Shown piece after piece: positions 1 to 8,610 of a stretch of DNA of 64,000 nucleotides (positions within the stretch are counted from its first letter, which is position 1; every line of letters starts with the position of its first letter). Below the pieces are notes generated by a model. It was given only the letters and a program-made list of their open reading frames with translations, searched no databases and was not told the DNA's origin. The stretch is from JAKZVK01 sp965237575 (GTDB lineage: Bacteria > Acidobacteriota > Terriglobia > Bryobacterales > UBA6623). The stretch spans positions 248,001-312,000 of the forward strand of contig CBDEGI010000002.1 in assembly GCA_965237575.1 (NCBI GenBank), in the 5' to 3' direction. The position numbers were made by a program, and so were the translations under genes.

Positions 1-2
1 GC

Positions 3-1907
3 GTCGACCTTGTTGAAGGCGATGCCGGCCAATTGGCGATGGATGTTGGCCAAGTCGCTCCCGATCCACCGGCCTCCGGCAACGGAGGTTCCGAAGGCGC
101 GTTCGAGGGTGCAGCGGTCGCCGCCGCTCCGGTTCCCGAGCCGGAGCCCGTGTCCGTGGAAGAGACGGCAGACGAGCCGGTAGACACGGTGGACCCTGAG
201 CTGCTCGCCGACGATGCTTCGGTCCTCGCAGCCGTCACCGCAATCGACTCCCAAGAAGAATCTCCGGAGGATTCCGTCGAGACGTTGGAGGAAGCTTCGC
301 CGAGCACGGGCGACGGCAGCGAGGCTCTCGCCGAAGCCGTGGACGACGCTCTGACCGAGCAAGCCGGCGAGCCCGCGGAAGCCGACGCGGAAAACAGTGA
401 CACTATCGAGCCGGTAGCCGCGACCGAGGCGGCGCGAAGCGCAGATACGGACGGCGAAGCGCATCCCGCGCCCGGCCTTCCACTCCCCGACGACAACGAA
501 GTGCCCACGCCGGAGACGGCGAGCGTGCGGGAACGCACGGGTTCATCACGCTCCTTGCGCCGCCGCGGCCGTGGGGGCCGCCGACGCGCGGGCCGCCGTA
601 ACGAGCCCGCGACGGTCGAAGCATCGGCCCAGGAAGCTTCCGCAGCGGCCCCGCCGGTTGACGGCGCCTCCGCCTCCAGAGACGGAACGGCTCAGTCAGG
701 CCCGACCAGCATCAGCGACCTGCTGTCGAAAGGCAACGAGATCCTGGCCCAGATCGCCAAAGAGCCGCTGGGCAAGAAAGGCGCGCGCATCACCTCGCAC
801 ATCGCCCTGCCCGGGCGCTTCTTGGTCTACATGCCGACGGTCGACCATGTCGGTGTATCGCGCAAGATCGCTTCGTTTGACGAGCGCCGCCGCCTGCGGA
901 CGATCGTTCAGGAGAATCGCACCGGCATGCCGGGTGGCTTCATCGTGCGCACGGCCGGTGATGGAGTCGAAGAGGAAGAGATCCGAGGCGACATGCTGTT
1001 CCTCTACAACCTCTGGCTCGACATCCGCCAAAAGGCCGAGCATCGCACCGGTCCGGGTCTCGTCCACCAAGACCTCGACATCGTCGAGCGCGTGCTGCGC
1101 GACCAGTTGGACGAAGACTTCAAGACGATCTGGGTCGATCACGAGGACGAGTACGAGCGCATCCTCCGATTCGTGGAGCGCTTCCAGTCGAGGCTGGTCT
1201 CGCGCGTCAAGCTCTACACCCGCCCGCGGCCGATGTTCGATGAGTTCAACATCAGCAAGGAGATCGAGAAAGCCTTGCGCCCGAAGGTGTGGCTCAAGTC
1301 GGGCGGCTACATCGTGATCAACCACACCGAAGCGCTCGTCGCGATCGACGTCAACACAGGCAAGTACGTCGGCAAGTCCCACCGGTTGGAGGACACGATC
1401 GTCAACACGAACCTCGAAGCGGCTAACGAGATCGTCCGACAGATGCGTTTGCGTGACCTAGGTGGCATCGTGGTCGTCGATTTCATCGACATGGAAGACC
1501 ACAAGAACCGCGCCAAGGTCATCCAGGCGCTCGAGACGGCCCTGCGCCACGACCCGGCTCCCTCGAAATCGCTCGCTTTCAACGAGTTCGGGCTGGTAGC
1601 GATCACCCGCAAGCGCGTCAAACAGTCGCTCGAGCGCACGCTGTGTTCGCCGTGCTCGGCTTGCGCCGGGTCGGGCTTGTTGAAGTCGATCGAAAGCGTG
1701 ATCTACGAAATCATGGACGAGGCGCGCGAGATGTCGCCCGACATGAAACCGCAGAAAGATGTCACGCTGCGAGTCAACCCCGAGGTGGCGCGCACGCTCA
1801 AATCCCGCAAGAACCGCTACTTGCAAGAGATCGAGGAACTACTGAAGAGCCACGTGCTGGTGCGGAGTGATCTTTCCCTAGAGCGCGAGCACTTTGACAT
1901 CAATTAG
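3..1907 (+). CDS. rng: Ribonuclease E/G family endoribonuclease, 5' end outside the window
   Basis: Single-strand-specific endoribonuclease of RNA decay and rRNA processing. The frame is open from the first bases of the window, so the N-terminal S1 start is missing; the first in-window start (TTG at 33) is probably not real. The visible protein opens with about 150 acidic, Ala/Pro-rich residues and an Arg-rich patch (RRRGRGGRRRAGRR, about residues 175-188), then a conserved catalytic core from about residue 226 (SISDLLSKGNEILAQ, KKGARITSHIALPGRFLVYM). The catalytic Asp segment VVDFIDMEDHKNR lies near residue 480 and the zinc-link cysteines CSPCSACAGSG near 538. In the family the S1 domain directly precedes this core, so the low-complexity stretch appears to be an insertion in or after S1. 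It ends in DFIN/stop without an RNase E-type degradosome scaffold, which suits RNase G. Confidence 0.9.
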   Translation, partial: VDLVEGDAGQLAMDVGQVAPDPPASGNGGSEGAFEGAAVAAAPVPEPEPVSVEETADEPVDTVDPELLADDASVLAAVTAIDSQEESPEDSVETLEEASPSTGDGSEALAEAVDDALTEQAGEPAEADAENSDTIEPVAATEAARSADTDGEAHPAPGLPLPDDNEVPTPETASVRERTGSSRSLRRRGRGGRRRAGRRNEPATVEASAQEASAAAPPVDGASASRDGTAQSGPTSISDLLSKGNEILAQIAKEPLGKKGARITSHIALPGRFLVYMPTVDHVGVSRKIASFDERRRLRTIVQENRTGMPGGFIVRTAGDGVEEEEIRGDMLFLYNLWLDIRQKAEHRTGPGLVHQDLDIVERVLRDQLDEDFKTIWVDHEDEYERILRFVERFQSRLVSRVKLYTRPRPMFDEFNISKEIEKALRPKVWLKSGGYIVINHTEALVAIDVNTGKYVGKSHRLEDTIVNTNLEAANEIVRQMRLRDLGGIVVVDFIDMEDHKNRAKVIQALETALRHDPAPSKSLAFNEFGLVAITRKRVKQSLERTLCSPCSACAGSGLLKSIESVIYEIMDEAREMSPDMKPQKDVTLRVNPEVARTLKSRKNRYLQEIEELLKSHVLVRSDLSLEREHFDIN

Positions 1908-1959
1908 GCCGATGTGCCGGGGGCGATGTAGGGGCATGCCGTGCCCGGCTGCCCCTTCG

Positions 1960-2215
1960 TCAAAGGCCCCGATAAGCCGCACTGCGGTGCCGGATTCGCT
2001 CGACGTCGACGACTCGTCTTGCCGCATCGACCCGATACGACGCGGTAGTCGCCGAAGCGAAGCCGAAATCTTCCAGCTGATACCTTCAGCTTCTTGGCAC
2101 CCAGCGCGTAGGGGTCTTGTTCAAGCCTCGGGAGGCGTTTCGCGATTCGGAGGCGGAGCGGTAAGTTGTCCGAGATCCTTCTTTGCGGCTTCGGACAGCT
2201 CAACGGCCCACGATG
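1960..2215 (-). pseudogene. RelE/ParE-type toxin remnant with two frameshifts
   Basis: Reading three frames in succession on the minus strand reconstructs a RelE/ParE-like mRNA-interferase fold. VELSEAAKKDLGQL (about 2213-2172) is followed by LRIAKRLPRLEQDPYALGAK and KLKVSAGRFRLRFGDYRVV (about 2155-2030), then RVDAARRVVDVERIRHRSAAY ending at the TGA at 1960-1962. Each piece matches the family order (N-terminal helices, GAKKL, RLRxGDYRVVY, VxxIRHR), but indels near 2160 and 2030 break the frame. It overlaps the end of an upstream small gene as expected for an antitoxin-toxin pair. The toxin is probably dead unless the indels are sequence errors. Confidence 0.6.
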
Positions 2216-2415
2216 TCATCGTCGCCGAAGTCCCTCAGTACTTCGCGAAGAGGGTGCCGCTTGTCGTTCTTGTGCTTTTCGCAGTAGAGGACGTCAGCTT
2301 CGTCCTCGGTCATCATGCGGGCCTCGGACTTGGCAGGGGTACGGGCCGATCGACGGCGTCGCGCGCCACTGGTGGTTTGCTGCGAAAGTGAGGAGGGCTT
2401 CGTGGTTCCTGCCAA
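2200..2415 (-). CDS. Small antitoxin-like protein upstream of the RelE remnant
   Basis: A 71-residue frame ending TEDEADVLYCEKHKNDKR and then PLREVLRDFGDDDIVGR. The real start may be an internal Met (MMTEDEAD, about residue 34), giving a protein of about 38 residues; the basic, Ser/Arg-rich part before it looks non-coding. Its stop overlaps the start of the decayed RelE-like toxin, which is the usual antitoxin position, and its acidic helical character fits. No DNA-binding motif can be recognised, so the antitoxin role is inferred from position only. Confidence 0.35.
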   Translation of the reverse strand: MAGTTKPSSLSQQTTSGARRRRSARTPAKSEARMMTEDEADVLYCEKHKNDKRHPLREVLRDFGDDDIVGR

Positions 2416-2565
2416 GACTTCATTGTACCGCCCGGACCGGAAATCTAGCCGATGCCCGCTAGAAGGCCTGGAAGGGCCTGGAGCCTATTCTCCGGCTATC
2501 CCCATTCACGGGGCTTGCGCCCCGGGGCCGGCATTAAGGAAGACCTGGGCACGTTACGCCTGCCG

Positions 2566-3072
2566 TCAGTACACCGGGGTGCCGTACGGCACCAGCGTTT
2601 CCACGCGCTCGGTGTCATCGATGCGGGCGATCGTCCACTGGTCGGTGCGCTTCTCGAGGTAGAACTGCTGCGCCTCGTTGCGGTCGGCGTACACGTATTC
2701 CACGCGTACCTCCACCTCGCGCTCGGAGATTGTCTCGGGCTCGTACATCGCGAAGCCCTTGATGCGCTGATTGGTCTCGATGAGGTATTTCGCGAAGCCG
2801 TCACGCGTCATCTCATCAAGCGTCTGGCGCAAACGCCGCGCCATCGGTCCGCTGAAGCACGACAAATAGGCCTCGACATCGCCGTCGCCGGCGGCGTCCA
2901 CCATGCGGTTGATCGTGTCGACCGGATCGACGGGTTTGGCGGGCTCGCTTGCAACGATCGCCGCCGCCCCGGTGTTGGGCAAGCTCCAGTCCAATTGTCT
3001 GCCTACCGCAATCAGAAAGGCGAGCCCGATGACGCCGATCGTCACGGCGCGGACCTTCTGCTGTTGGGTCAT
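2566..3072 (-). CDS. Membrane-anchored NTF2-like protein of the SPFH operon
   Basis: 168 residues. A short basic N-terminus (MTQQQKVRA) is followed by one hydrophobic segment (about residues 9-25, VTIGVIGLAFLIAV). A soluble domain of about 130 residues follows, with the pattern DTINRMVDAAGDGDVEAYLSC, FSGPMARRLRQTLDE and a C-terminal strand pair (VRVEYVYADRN, QWTIARID). This resembles the NTF2/SnoaL-like fold of lipoproteins that monitor or bind small ligands, but I do not recognise a named family. It is the last gene of the minus-strand operon, 13 bp after the second HflK-like gene, so it is probably an extracytoplasmic accessory of that complex. Confidence 0.6.
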   Translation of the reverse strand: MTQQQKVRAVTIGVIGLAFLIAVGRQLDWSLPNTGAAAIVASEPAKPVDPVDTINRMVDAAGDGDVEAYLSCFSGPMARRLRQTLDEMTRDGFAKYLIETNQRIKGFAMYEPETISEREVEVRVEYVYADRNEAQQFYLEKRTDQWTIARIDDTERVETLVPYGTPVY

Positions 3073-3085
3073 GGTTGCTGCTTGG

Positions 3086-4138
3086 TCATGGCGCGGGCGG
3101 GAAGGCGGTCGTCGCCGGGGGCAGGGTATCAGCTTCGCTCTTCTTCGACGAGGAGTCGCGCCGAACGATCGTCATGTCGAGGTCGCCCCGGCTGTCGACG
3201 ATGGTCTTCTTGAGCCGCGGCAACACCTCTTCCATTGCTTCGAGGTACAGGCGGCTGCGCGTGATCTCGGGGTTCTTGCGGTACTCGCGCTCCAATTGCG
3301 TGAAGCGCGAGGCGTCGCCCTGAGACTGGTTGACCAGGCGTTGGCGATACCCCTCGCTCGCCTCCGCCAGTGTCTGTGCCTCGCCCCGCGCGCGCGGCAG
3401 CAGATCGTTCGCGTATCCTTGCGCTTCGTTGATGATACGGACCGAGTCCGCCCGCGCGCTGGCGACATCCCGGAAGGCGGCGGCCGTTTCCGGAGGCGGC
3501 GCGATGTATTCGATGTTGACGGTCGACAGCACGACGCCCAGGCCGTAATCGTCCGCCAGACCCTGCGCGTGCTGCCGGACGGTTTCTTGAATGGCCACCT
3601 TCTCGGTTGTCAGCACGTCGTCGACGTTGCGGGAGGCGATCTGGCGGGCCAGCTCGGCCTCGACGGCCGCACTGACAGTCCGGGCGACGTCGCGGGCGCG
3701 AAACAGGTAGTCGGCCGGCGTTGCCACGCTGTACTGAACGACGGTGCGGACTTGAATGAGATTCTGGTCGCCGCTTAGGAACTGGGATTCGAGCGGCTCG
3801 ACCTGTCCCAGCGTTTGGTCGGCCGCGGTGCCGCCGATGAAGGCCCGTTGGCGTTGCAGCGTTCGGAGCTTGTGCACTTCGCTGATCGGGTACGGCCAGC
3901 GGTAGTGGATGCCCGGCAGAACGCGCTGTTCCACGATCCGGCCAAAGCGGGTCACGACGGCCTGCTGGTCGGCTCCCACCAGATAGATGCCGCTTAGCAG
4001 CCACAGCGCAACCAGACCAAGTGCGACGTTTGTCGCATTGAGTGGCGAGGTACGCCCCGCAGCGACATCGGGCTGCACAGGCGTTGGTTCGCGCGGCGCC
4101 GGCGGGGTCTCCAGCCTGGGTTCGATGGTCGTGCTCAT
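3086..4138 (-). CDS. SPFH-domain membrane protein, HflK-like (second copy)
   Basis: A 350-residue stomatin/prohibitin/flotillin/HflK-C protein. The start chosen is MSTTIEPR at 4138; the longer frame up to 4216 reads through a palindromic repeat and is not credible. A Pro-rich cytoplasmic N-terminus precedes one membrane span (about 38-55, VALGLVALWLLSGIYLVGAD). The SPFH core follows (QQAVVTRFGRIVEQRVLPGI, LSGDQNLIQVRTVVQYSV), then an Ala/Glu-rich coiled coil (ARGEAQTLAEASEGYRQRLV) and the HflK-type tail TRSRLYLEAMEEVLPRLKK. HflK/HflC rings surround FtsH in the inner membrane and modulate proteolysis; whether this one acts on FtsH is unknown. It lies 142 bp after the hflC-like gene and 13 bp before the small membrane-protein gene. 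Confidence 0.85.
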   Translation of the reverse strand: MSTTIEPRLETPPAPREPTPVQPDVAAGRTSPLNATNVALGLVALWLLSGIYLVGADQQAVVTRFGRIVEQRVLPGIHYRWPYPISEVHKLRTLQRQRAFIGGTAADQTLGQVEPLESQFLSGDQNLIQVRTVVQYSVATPADYLFRARDVARTVSAAVEAELARQIASRNVDDVLTTEKVAIQETVRQHAQGLADDYGLGVVLSTVNIEYIAPPPETAAAFRDVASARADSVRIINEAQGYANDLLPRARGEAQTLAEASEGYRQRLVNQSQGDASRFTQLEREYRKNPEITRSRLYLEAMEEVLPRLKKTIVDSRGDLDMTIVRRDSSSKKSEADTLPPATTAFPPAP

Positions 4139-4154
4139 CGGGTTCTCATCAAAC

Positions 4155-4234
4155 GTAGGGGCACGGCATGCCGTGCCCGACGGCTGAAGCGGACGACTGG
4201 ACTCGAACGCGGGCATAGCATGCTGTGCCCCTAC
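4155..4234. repeat. Inverted pair of short palindromic intergenic repeats
   Basis: Two copies of a GTAGGGGCACGGCATGCCGTG-type palindrome (4155-4178 and, in the opposite orientation, 4211-4234) lie in the gap between the hflC-like and hflK-like genes. Further copies or close variants of the family occur at 1928-1948, 33184-33209, 50429-50452 and 53007-53030, always in intergenic DNA. Each copy can form a hairpin. The inverted pair resembles a BIME-type arrangement and could attenuate transcription or protect mRNA ends within the operon. Confidence 0.7.
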
Positions 4235-4279
4235 TCTTCAATTCGCGCCTCAAGACCGCTCCGATGCCCTCCCTACACT

Positions 4280-5275
4280 TCACTGGTTTCCTCGCGTCAG
4301 GAGCCTCAGCAACTCCGAATCGGAACTCAGCACCACGGTCGTCTTATCGTCGAGCGCTTTCTTGTACGCTTCGAGCGTCCGCGTCAGTTTGTAAAGCTGC
4401 GGGTTGCGCGAGTAGGCTTCCCCGTAAATCCGCGCAGCCTCGGCATCGCCGCGGCCCTTGACCTCTTCCGCCTGCTTGTAGGCACGGGACAAAATCTCTT
4501 CCCGCTGGCGGTCGGCATCGGCGCGGATGCGCAAGGCCGCCTCTTCCCCCTCGGCGCGGTACTGGCGCGCGATGCGTTCGCGCTCGGCGCGCATGCGGCC
4601 GAAGACGCTCTGCTTGTTTTGCTCGGGCAGGTTGAGGCGTTTGATGCGCACGTCGGCCACGCGAATGCCGTACTCTTCAAGCGCGCGCGCGCCGGTCTGC
4701 TCAGTGAGCTGATCGAGCATGCTCTCGGTGCGAACCTGCCCCGGGTCGGGCGAGACGATGCTGTCGAGGTTGTGCTGTCCCAACGAGGCAGCCAGCCCCG
4801 CCCATACGATGTCGTGCAGCCGCATCTCGGCGGCTTCGGCGTTGCCGACCGTTTCCACGAACGTCTGGGGGTCGTCCACCTGCCACAGCACGTAGCTCTC
4901 GAGCACCAGGTTCTTCTTGTCTCGCGTGAGGAACTCCGACGGCGTGGGGTTGTAGACGCGCAGGCGGCGGTCGAAGTAGGTCGCCCACTGATGCGGCCAC
5001 TTCATGTGCAGCCCGGAGTCGCTCACCGTGCGAACCGGCCGGCCGAATTCGGTGACCAGGGCATACTCGGTTTCCGCAACCGTGAAGCAGCTCGCGTAGA
5101 GCAGCAAGGCGAGAAGCAGCCCGCCGAGATACGGGGTGTACTTCCGCCAGTCCCCGGTCAAAAGGTTCCAGTCGAGCGAACGTCTGGGCGGATGATGGGG
5201 ATGCCCGTGGCCGTGCCCATCGTCATGATCGTGGTCATGATCGTGACCGTCGTGAGAATGCATGTGATCGTGCAT
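4280..5275 (-). CDS. hflC: HflC-like SPFH protein with a His-rich N-terminus
   Basis: 331 residues from the ATG at 5275; the upstream in-frame extension overlaps the previous gene. The first ~28 residues are a His/Asp/Gly tract (MHDHMHSHDGHDHDHDHDDG, then HGHGHPHH), a plausible metal-binding tail. One membrane span (about 48-66) leads into the SPFH domain (ETEYALVTEFGRPVRTVSDS, GLHMKWP) and the HflC signatures EYGIRVADVRIKRLNLPEQN and SVFGRMRAERERIARQYRAE. The tail is SRNPQLYKLTRTLEAYKKAL. It starts 10 bp after the P-type ATPase::HflK gene, so the two are almost certainly co-transcribed and form the K/C partners. The His tract may stand in for the metal-binding domain that the ATPase lacks (inference). 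Confidence 0.9.
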   Translation of the reverse strand: MHDHMHSHDGHDHDHDHDDGHGHGHPHHPPRRSLDWNLLTGDWRKYTPYLGGLLLALLLYASCFTVAETEYALVTEFGRPVRTVSDSGLHMKWPHQWATYFDRRLRVYNPTPSEFLTRDKKNLVLESYVLWQVDDPQTFVETVGNAEAAEMRLHDIVWAGLAASLGQHNLDSIVSPDPGQVRTESMLDQLTEQTGARALEEYGIRVADVRIKRLNLPEQNKQSVFGRMRAERERIARQYRAEGEEAALRIRADADRQREEILSRAYKQAEEVKGRGDAEAARIYGEAYSRNPQLYKLTRTLEAYKKALDDKTTVVLSSDSELLRLLTRGNQ

Positions 5276-5285
5276 GGTCGTTCCC

Positions 5286-8200
5286 CTAATGCCCCTCACC
5301 CTCCGACCCGAACGGCATCGGCGGTTGGGCCATCGTCGCGCCCGGAGGCGCCAACAGTAGGTCGTCTTCGATCGAGTAGAGTGTCCGCCGGCCGCGGCCG
5401 TTGCCATCAAGGATCAGCTTCCGGCGGTTGGGCAGAATCTCTTCCATCGTTTCGAGGTACAGCCGCGTCGCGTTCGGACCGGGGGCGGTGCGATAGCCGG
5501 CCTCGAAGTTGCGAAAACGCGCGGCGTCGCCGCCGGCGCGATTCTCCCGTCCCACAGCAAAGGCCTCGGCGTTTGTCACGCGTGCAACCGCCCGCCCGCG
5601 CGCCAACGCAACCTGCTCGTTTCGATACCCTTCGGCGGCGTTGATGCGGCGGCTCTTCTCCTCCAGCGCGCCGGCCACTTCGCGGAACGCGTCCACCACT
5701 TCGACCGATGGGTGGACGTCCTGGAACCGCACCCGTAACACCCGTGCGCCTGTCCGGTAGTTTTGTAGGCGTCCGTTGAGCGTGTCGGCTGCCTGTCGCT
5801 CTAGGTCACGGCGGCGCGTGGTAAGCAGGTCGTCGAGCGGTGTGGAGTTGACGATGCGCTGAATGACCGACTCGGCGGCTACTTTTAGCGTCGTTTCGGC
5901 GTCGAGCTGCTCGAAGACGAACGCGTCGGGGCGTTCGAGGTCGTAATGGACGACGGCGGTCATCTCGATCATGTTCTGATCGCCGGTCAACATGAGCGCT
6001 TCGTCCGGCTTGCGCTCGAAGCGTCCCATGCGATGCTGCGCGTTCCACTCATAGGCCGGCGGCTCGAAAAATTCGCCGGCAACGCCTTCTTCCTCGGAAG
6101 CCAAGATCGTGCGGAAGCCCACCTCGACCGTTCGCACGCGGAGATTCGCGAGGCGCGTGAGGCTTTCGATCGGGGCAGGGAACTTGTAGTGAAGACCCGG
6201 CTGCCGGTCCGGCTCGATGCGGCGTCCGAAGCGCGTGATGATGCCGACCTCGCCCGGCTGCAGCTCGTAGACTCCGCTGAGCACCCACAGCACCGCCGCC
6301 ACGATCAGCGCCGGTTTCATCAGGCCGCGCCGGCGCTCCCACAACCACGCGAAGCCGGAGGCCGGGTCGAGGTGGCCGAGCCAGTGGGTAAAGTCGCGCC
6401 ACCAAGTCGTGAGCGACGTCCGGTCGAGCAGCCTGCCCAGGCGGCCCCGCTTCCCGCGCGTCCGCTCGACGCGCAACAGGCGCAGCGAGTTGACCATTAC
6501 CAGCAACGAAGCGATTTGGTGCACTACCGCCGCGCCGATTGGTCCCAGCAAGCCGCGGCCGGCGGCTACCACGGCCACCACGTTGACAATGCCCGCGAAG
6601 ATGATGATGTTCTGCCAGACGATCGTTACCGCGTGGCGGCTGACCTGCAGCAGCCGGGGCAGTTTCTCGAGGGTCTTGTTGAGGTCGACAACGTCCGCGG
6701 CCTCGGCGGCGATGTCGGCGCCCGAGCCCACGACCGCGACTCCCACGTCCGCTGCGGCCAGTGCCGGAGCATCGTTGACACCGTCTCCGACCATGGCTAC
6801 CTTGCGGCCTTCGGACTGCAATTGCCGGATGCGCTCGAGCTTTTGCTCGGGCAGCAGCCCGGCTTCGACGTTCGCGATTCCGACTTCACGCGCAATCGCT
6901 TCGGCGGCGCGCTGGCGGTCGCCCGTCAGCAAAATCACCCGCTGGATGCCCATGTGCTCCAACGCATGCACCGCCTCCACCGCACCCTCGCGCGCCGAAT
7001 CGCGCAGCAAAATCGCGCCGGCCAACTCGCTGTCGGACGACACCAGTACGGCCGTCGCGCCCGCCCGGTCCGCTTCTTCGAGGTAGGGTTTGACGTCGTG
7101 AATGCCGCTCTCGCTCAGGAATGCCTCATTGCCGGCGCGAATCAACCGTCCGCCGACGAGACTCTGCGCGCCGCGTCCGGGAATGATCTGCGCGTCGCTC
7201 GACGTTTCGAACTCGATGCCCTGCTCGCGCGCCGACTCGACGATGACTTTCGCTAGAGGGTGGTCCGAGCCGCTTTCGGCCGACGCCCCTAGCGAGACAA
7301 CCTGCTCCTCGGTGAAGCCCTCGGCGGCGAGGGTCTTGACGATCCGGAAACGTCCCGACGTCAAGGTGCCGGTCTTGTCGAACACGACCGTATCGACGGC
7401 GGCGCCGGACTGCAGAATCGAGCCGCCGCGCACGAGAATGCCGCGCCGCGCCAACCCGCCGATGCCCGCCACCATCGCCGCCGGCGTTGCCAGGATCAGC
7501 GCACACGGGCAGCCCACGATCAACACCGCCACCATGCGCAGCCAGTCGGCCGTGAAGTAATAGGTGGCGCCCGCCGCCAGCAGCAGCGCCGGCAGGAAGT
7601 AACGCGCGTAGCGGTCGGCCTGGCGGACGACCGGCGCTTTGCGGGTCTTTGCGTCCTCGACTAGATGCACCACGCGCGCCAGGGTGCTGTCTTCGCCGGC
7701 GTGTGTCACGCGGATGTGAAGTAGGCCATGGCCGTTGAGCGTACCCGAGTAGACCTCGTCGGCCTCGGCCTTGTCGCGCGGAACCGACTCGCCCGTGATC
7801 GGGCTCTCATCGACGCTCGATTGGCCTGCTTCGATCAGCCCGTCGGCCGAGATACGCTCCCCGGCGCGCACGACCACGAGGTCGCCGGGCGTCAACTCCT
7901 CGACGGAGACTTCCAACTCCTCGCCCTCGCGAAGCACGCGCGCGCGGCGGGGCAAGCGCTCGACGAACTTGTGGATGGCGGCTTCGGTTCGTCCGGCCGC
8001 GTAGGCCTCGAGGCCCTCGCCCACCAGCATGATGAACATGGCCTCGGCGCCGACCAGGTATTCGCCGACGGACAGCGCTGCCACCGCGGCGATGCAGATC
8101 GCCAAGTCGGCCGAGATACGCTTCTCGAGCAGCTCGCCGATGGCGCGCTGGAAGGTCTTGTACCCGGCCAACAGCGTCAGGATGATCGCTGTATCGATGC

Positions 8201-8330
8201 CCAGGATGTAGCGGAACAGACCCGTGAAGTTGAGCAGCAGAAACAGCCCGACCGTGACGGTGAAGCCGATATACTTCACGCGCTCGCGCGGGTCTTTATT
8301 GATCGAATGGTCTTCGCTAACGACGTGCAA
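5286..8330 (-). CDS. Fusion: heavy-metal P1B-type ATPase + HflK SPFH domain
   Basis: One uninterrupted 1014-residue frame. The N-terminal two thirds is a P1B ATPase: paired N-terminal membrane helices, actuator TGES (SPITGESVP), metal-pore CPC (VGCPCALILATPAAM, about 271-285), phosphorylation site DKTGTLT (about 318), HP motif (SDHPLAKV) and hinge GDGVNDAPAL (about 515). The last membrane helices carry HQIASLLVMVNSLRLLR, which fits none of the standard Cu, Zn/Cd or Co signatures, so the substrate is unclear. No N-terminal HMA metal-binding domain is present. From about residue 676 a new membrane span (ALIVAAVLWVLSGVYEL) starts a complete HflK domain (GEVGIITRFGRRIEPDRQPG, LTGDQNMIEMTAVVHYDLER) that ends with the LYLETMEEILPNRRKLIL tail. 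It leads the SPFH operon. Confidence 0.92.
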   Translation of the reverse strand: MHVVSEDHSINKDPRERVKYIGFTVTVGLFLLLNFTGLFRYILGIDTAIILTLLAGYKTFQRAIGELLEKRISADLAICIAAVAALSVGEYLVGAEAMFIMLVGEGLEAYAAGRTEAAIHKFVERLPRRARVLREGEELEVSVEELTPGDLVVVRAGERISADGLIEAGQSSVDESPITGESVPRDKAEADEVYSGTLNGHGLLHIRVTHAGEDSTLARVVHLVEDAKTRKAPVVRQADRYARYFLPALLLAAGATYYFTADWLRMVAVLIVGCPCALILATPAAMVAGIGGLARRGILVRGGSILQSGAAVDTVVFDKTGTLTSGRFRIVKTLAAEGFTEEQVVSLGASAESGSDHPLAKVIVESAREQGIEFETSSDAQIIPGRGAQSLVGGRLIRAGNEAFLSESGIHDVKPYLEEADRAGATAVLVSSDSELAGAILLRDSAREGAVEAVHALEHMGIQRVILLTGDRQRAAEAIAREVGIANVEAGLLPEQKLERIRQLQSEGRKVAMVGDGVNDAPALAAADVGVAVVGSGADIAAEAADVVDLNKTLEKLPRLLQVSRHAVTIVWQNIIIFAGIVNVVAVVAAGRGLLGPIGAAVVHQIASLLVMVNSLRLLRVERTRGKRGRLGRLLDRTSLTTWWRDFTHWLGHLDPASGFAWLWERRRGLMKPALIVAAVLWVLSGVYELQPGEVGIITRFGRRIEPDRQPGLHYKFPAPIESLTRLANLRVRTVEVGFRTILASEEEGVAGEFFEPPAYEWNAQHRMGRFERKPDEALMLTGDQNMIEMTAVVHYDLERPDAFVFEQLDAETTLKVAAESVIQRIVNSTPLDDLLTTRRRDLERQAADTLNGRLQNYRTGARVLRVRFQDVHPSVEVVDAFREVAGALEEKSRRINAAEGYRNEQVALARGRAVARVTNAEAFAVGRENRAGGDAARFRNFEAGYRTAPGPNATRLYLETMEEILPNRRKLILDGNGRGRRTLYSIEDDLLLAPPGATMAQPPMPFGSEGEGH

Positions 8331-8610
8331 CGCTGTTCAAGATAGCAGAATGCAACAGGCGGGAAGCGCAGACCGCTGGGGTTCCTGCCAGTCCTTGTGA
8401 ACCGGGGGCCGCAACCTCGACAGTCAGTGAAACCGGCCTGCCGGATTGCCTGCCTGCGTGTCCCTCGCCCCCTGCGGCAGGCCGGTGGGTGAAGGCCAAG
8501 GCCGCACGCCCCACTGTCCGTCGCGGAGGAGTCGGACCGGGCCATGGTACTGACGAAGGGTCCGAACCAAGGTGGGGTAACCGGCGGCGGAGGATCGGGA
8601 GGGAAAGGGG

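Noticed and set aside
4139..4216. Longer start of the second HflK-like protein
   Set aside because: The extension is translated palindromic repeat and has no conserved residues; the ATG at 4138 is preferred.
4220..5644. A 474-residue plus-strand frame over hflC
   Set aside because: Antisense to a conserved SPFH gene and ends in a low-complexity Arg/Ser-rich tail.
5946..7256. A 436-residue plus-strand frame inside the P-ATPase gene
   Set aside because: Antisense shadow of a gene with all ATPase motifs; no recognisable domain.
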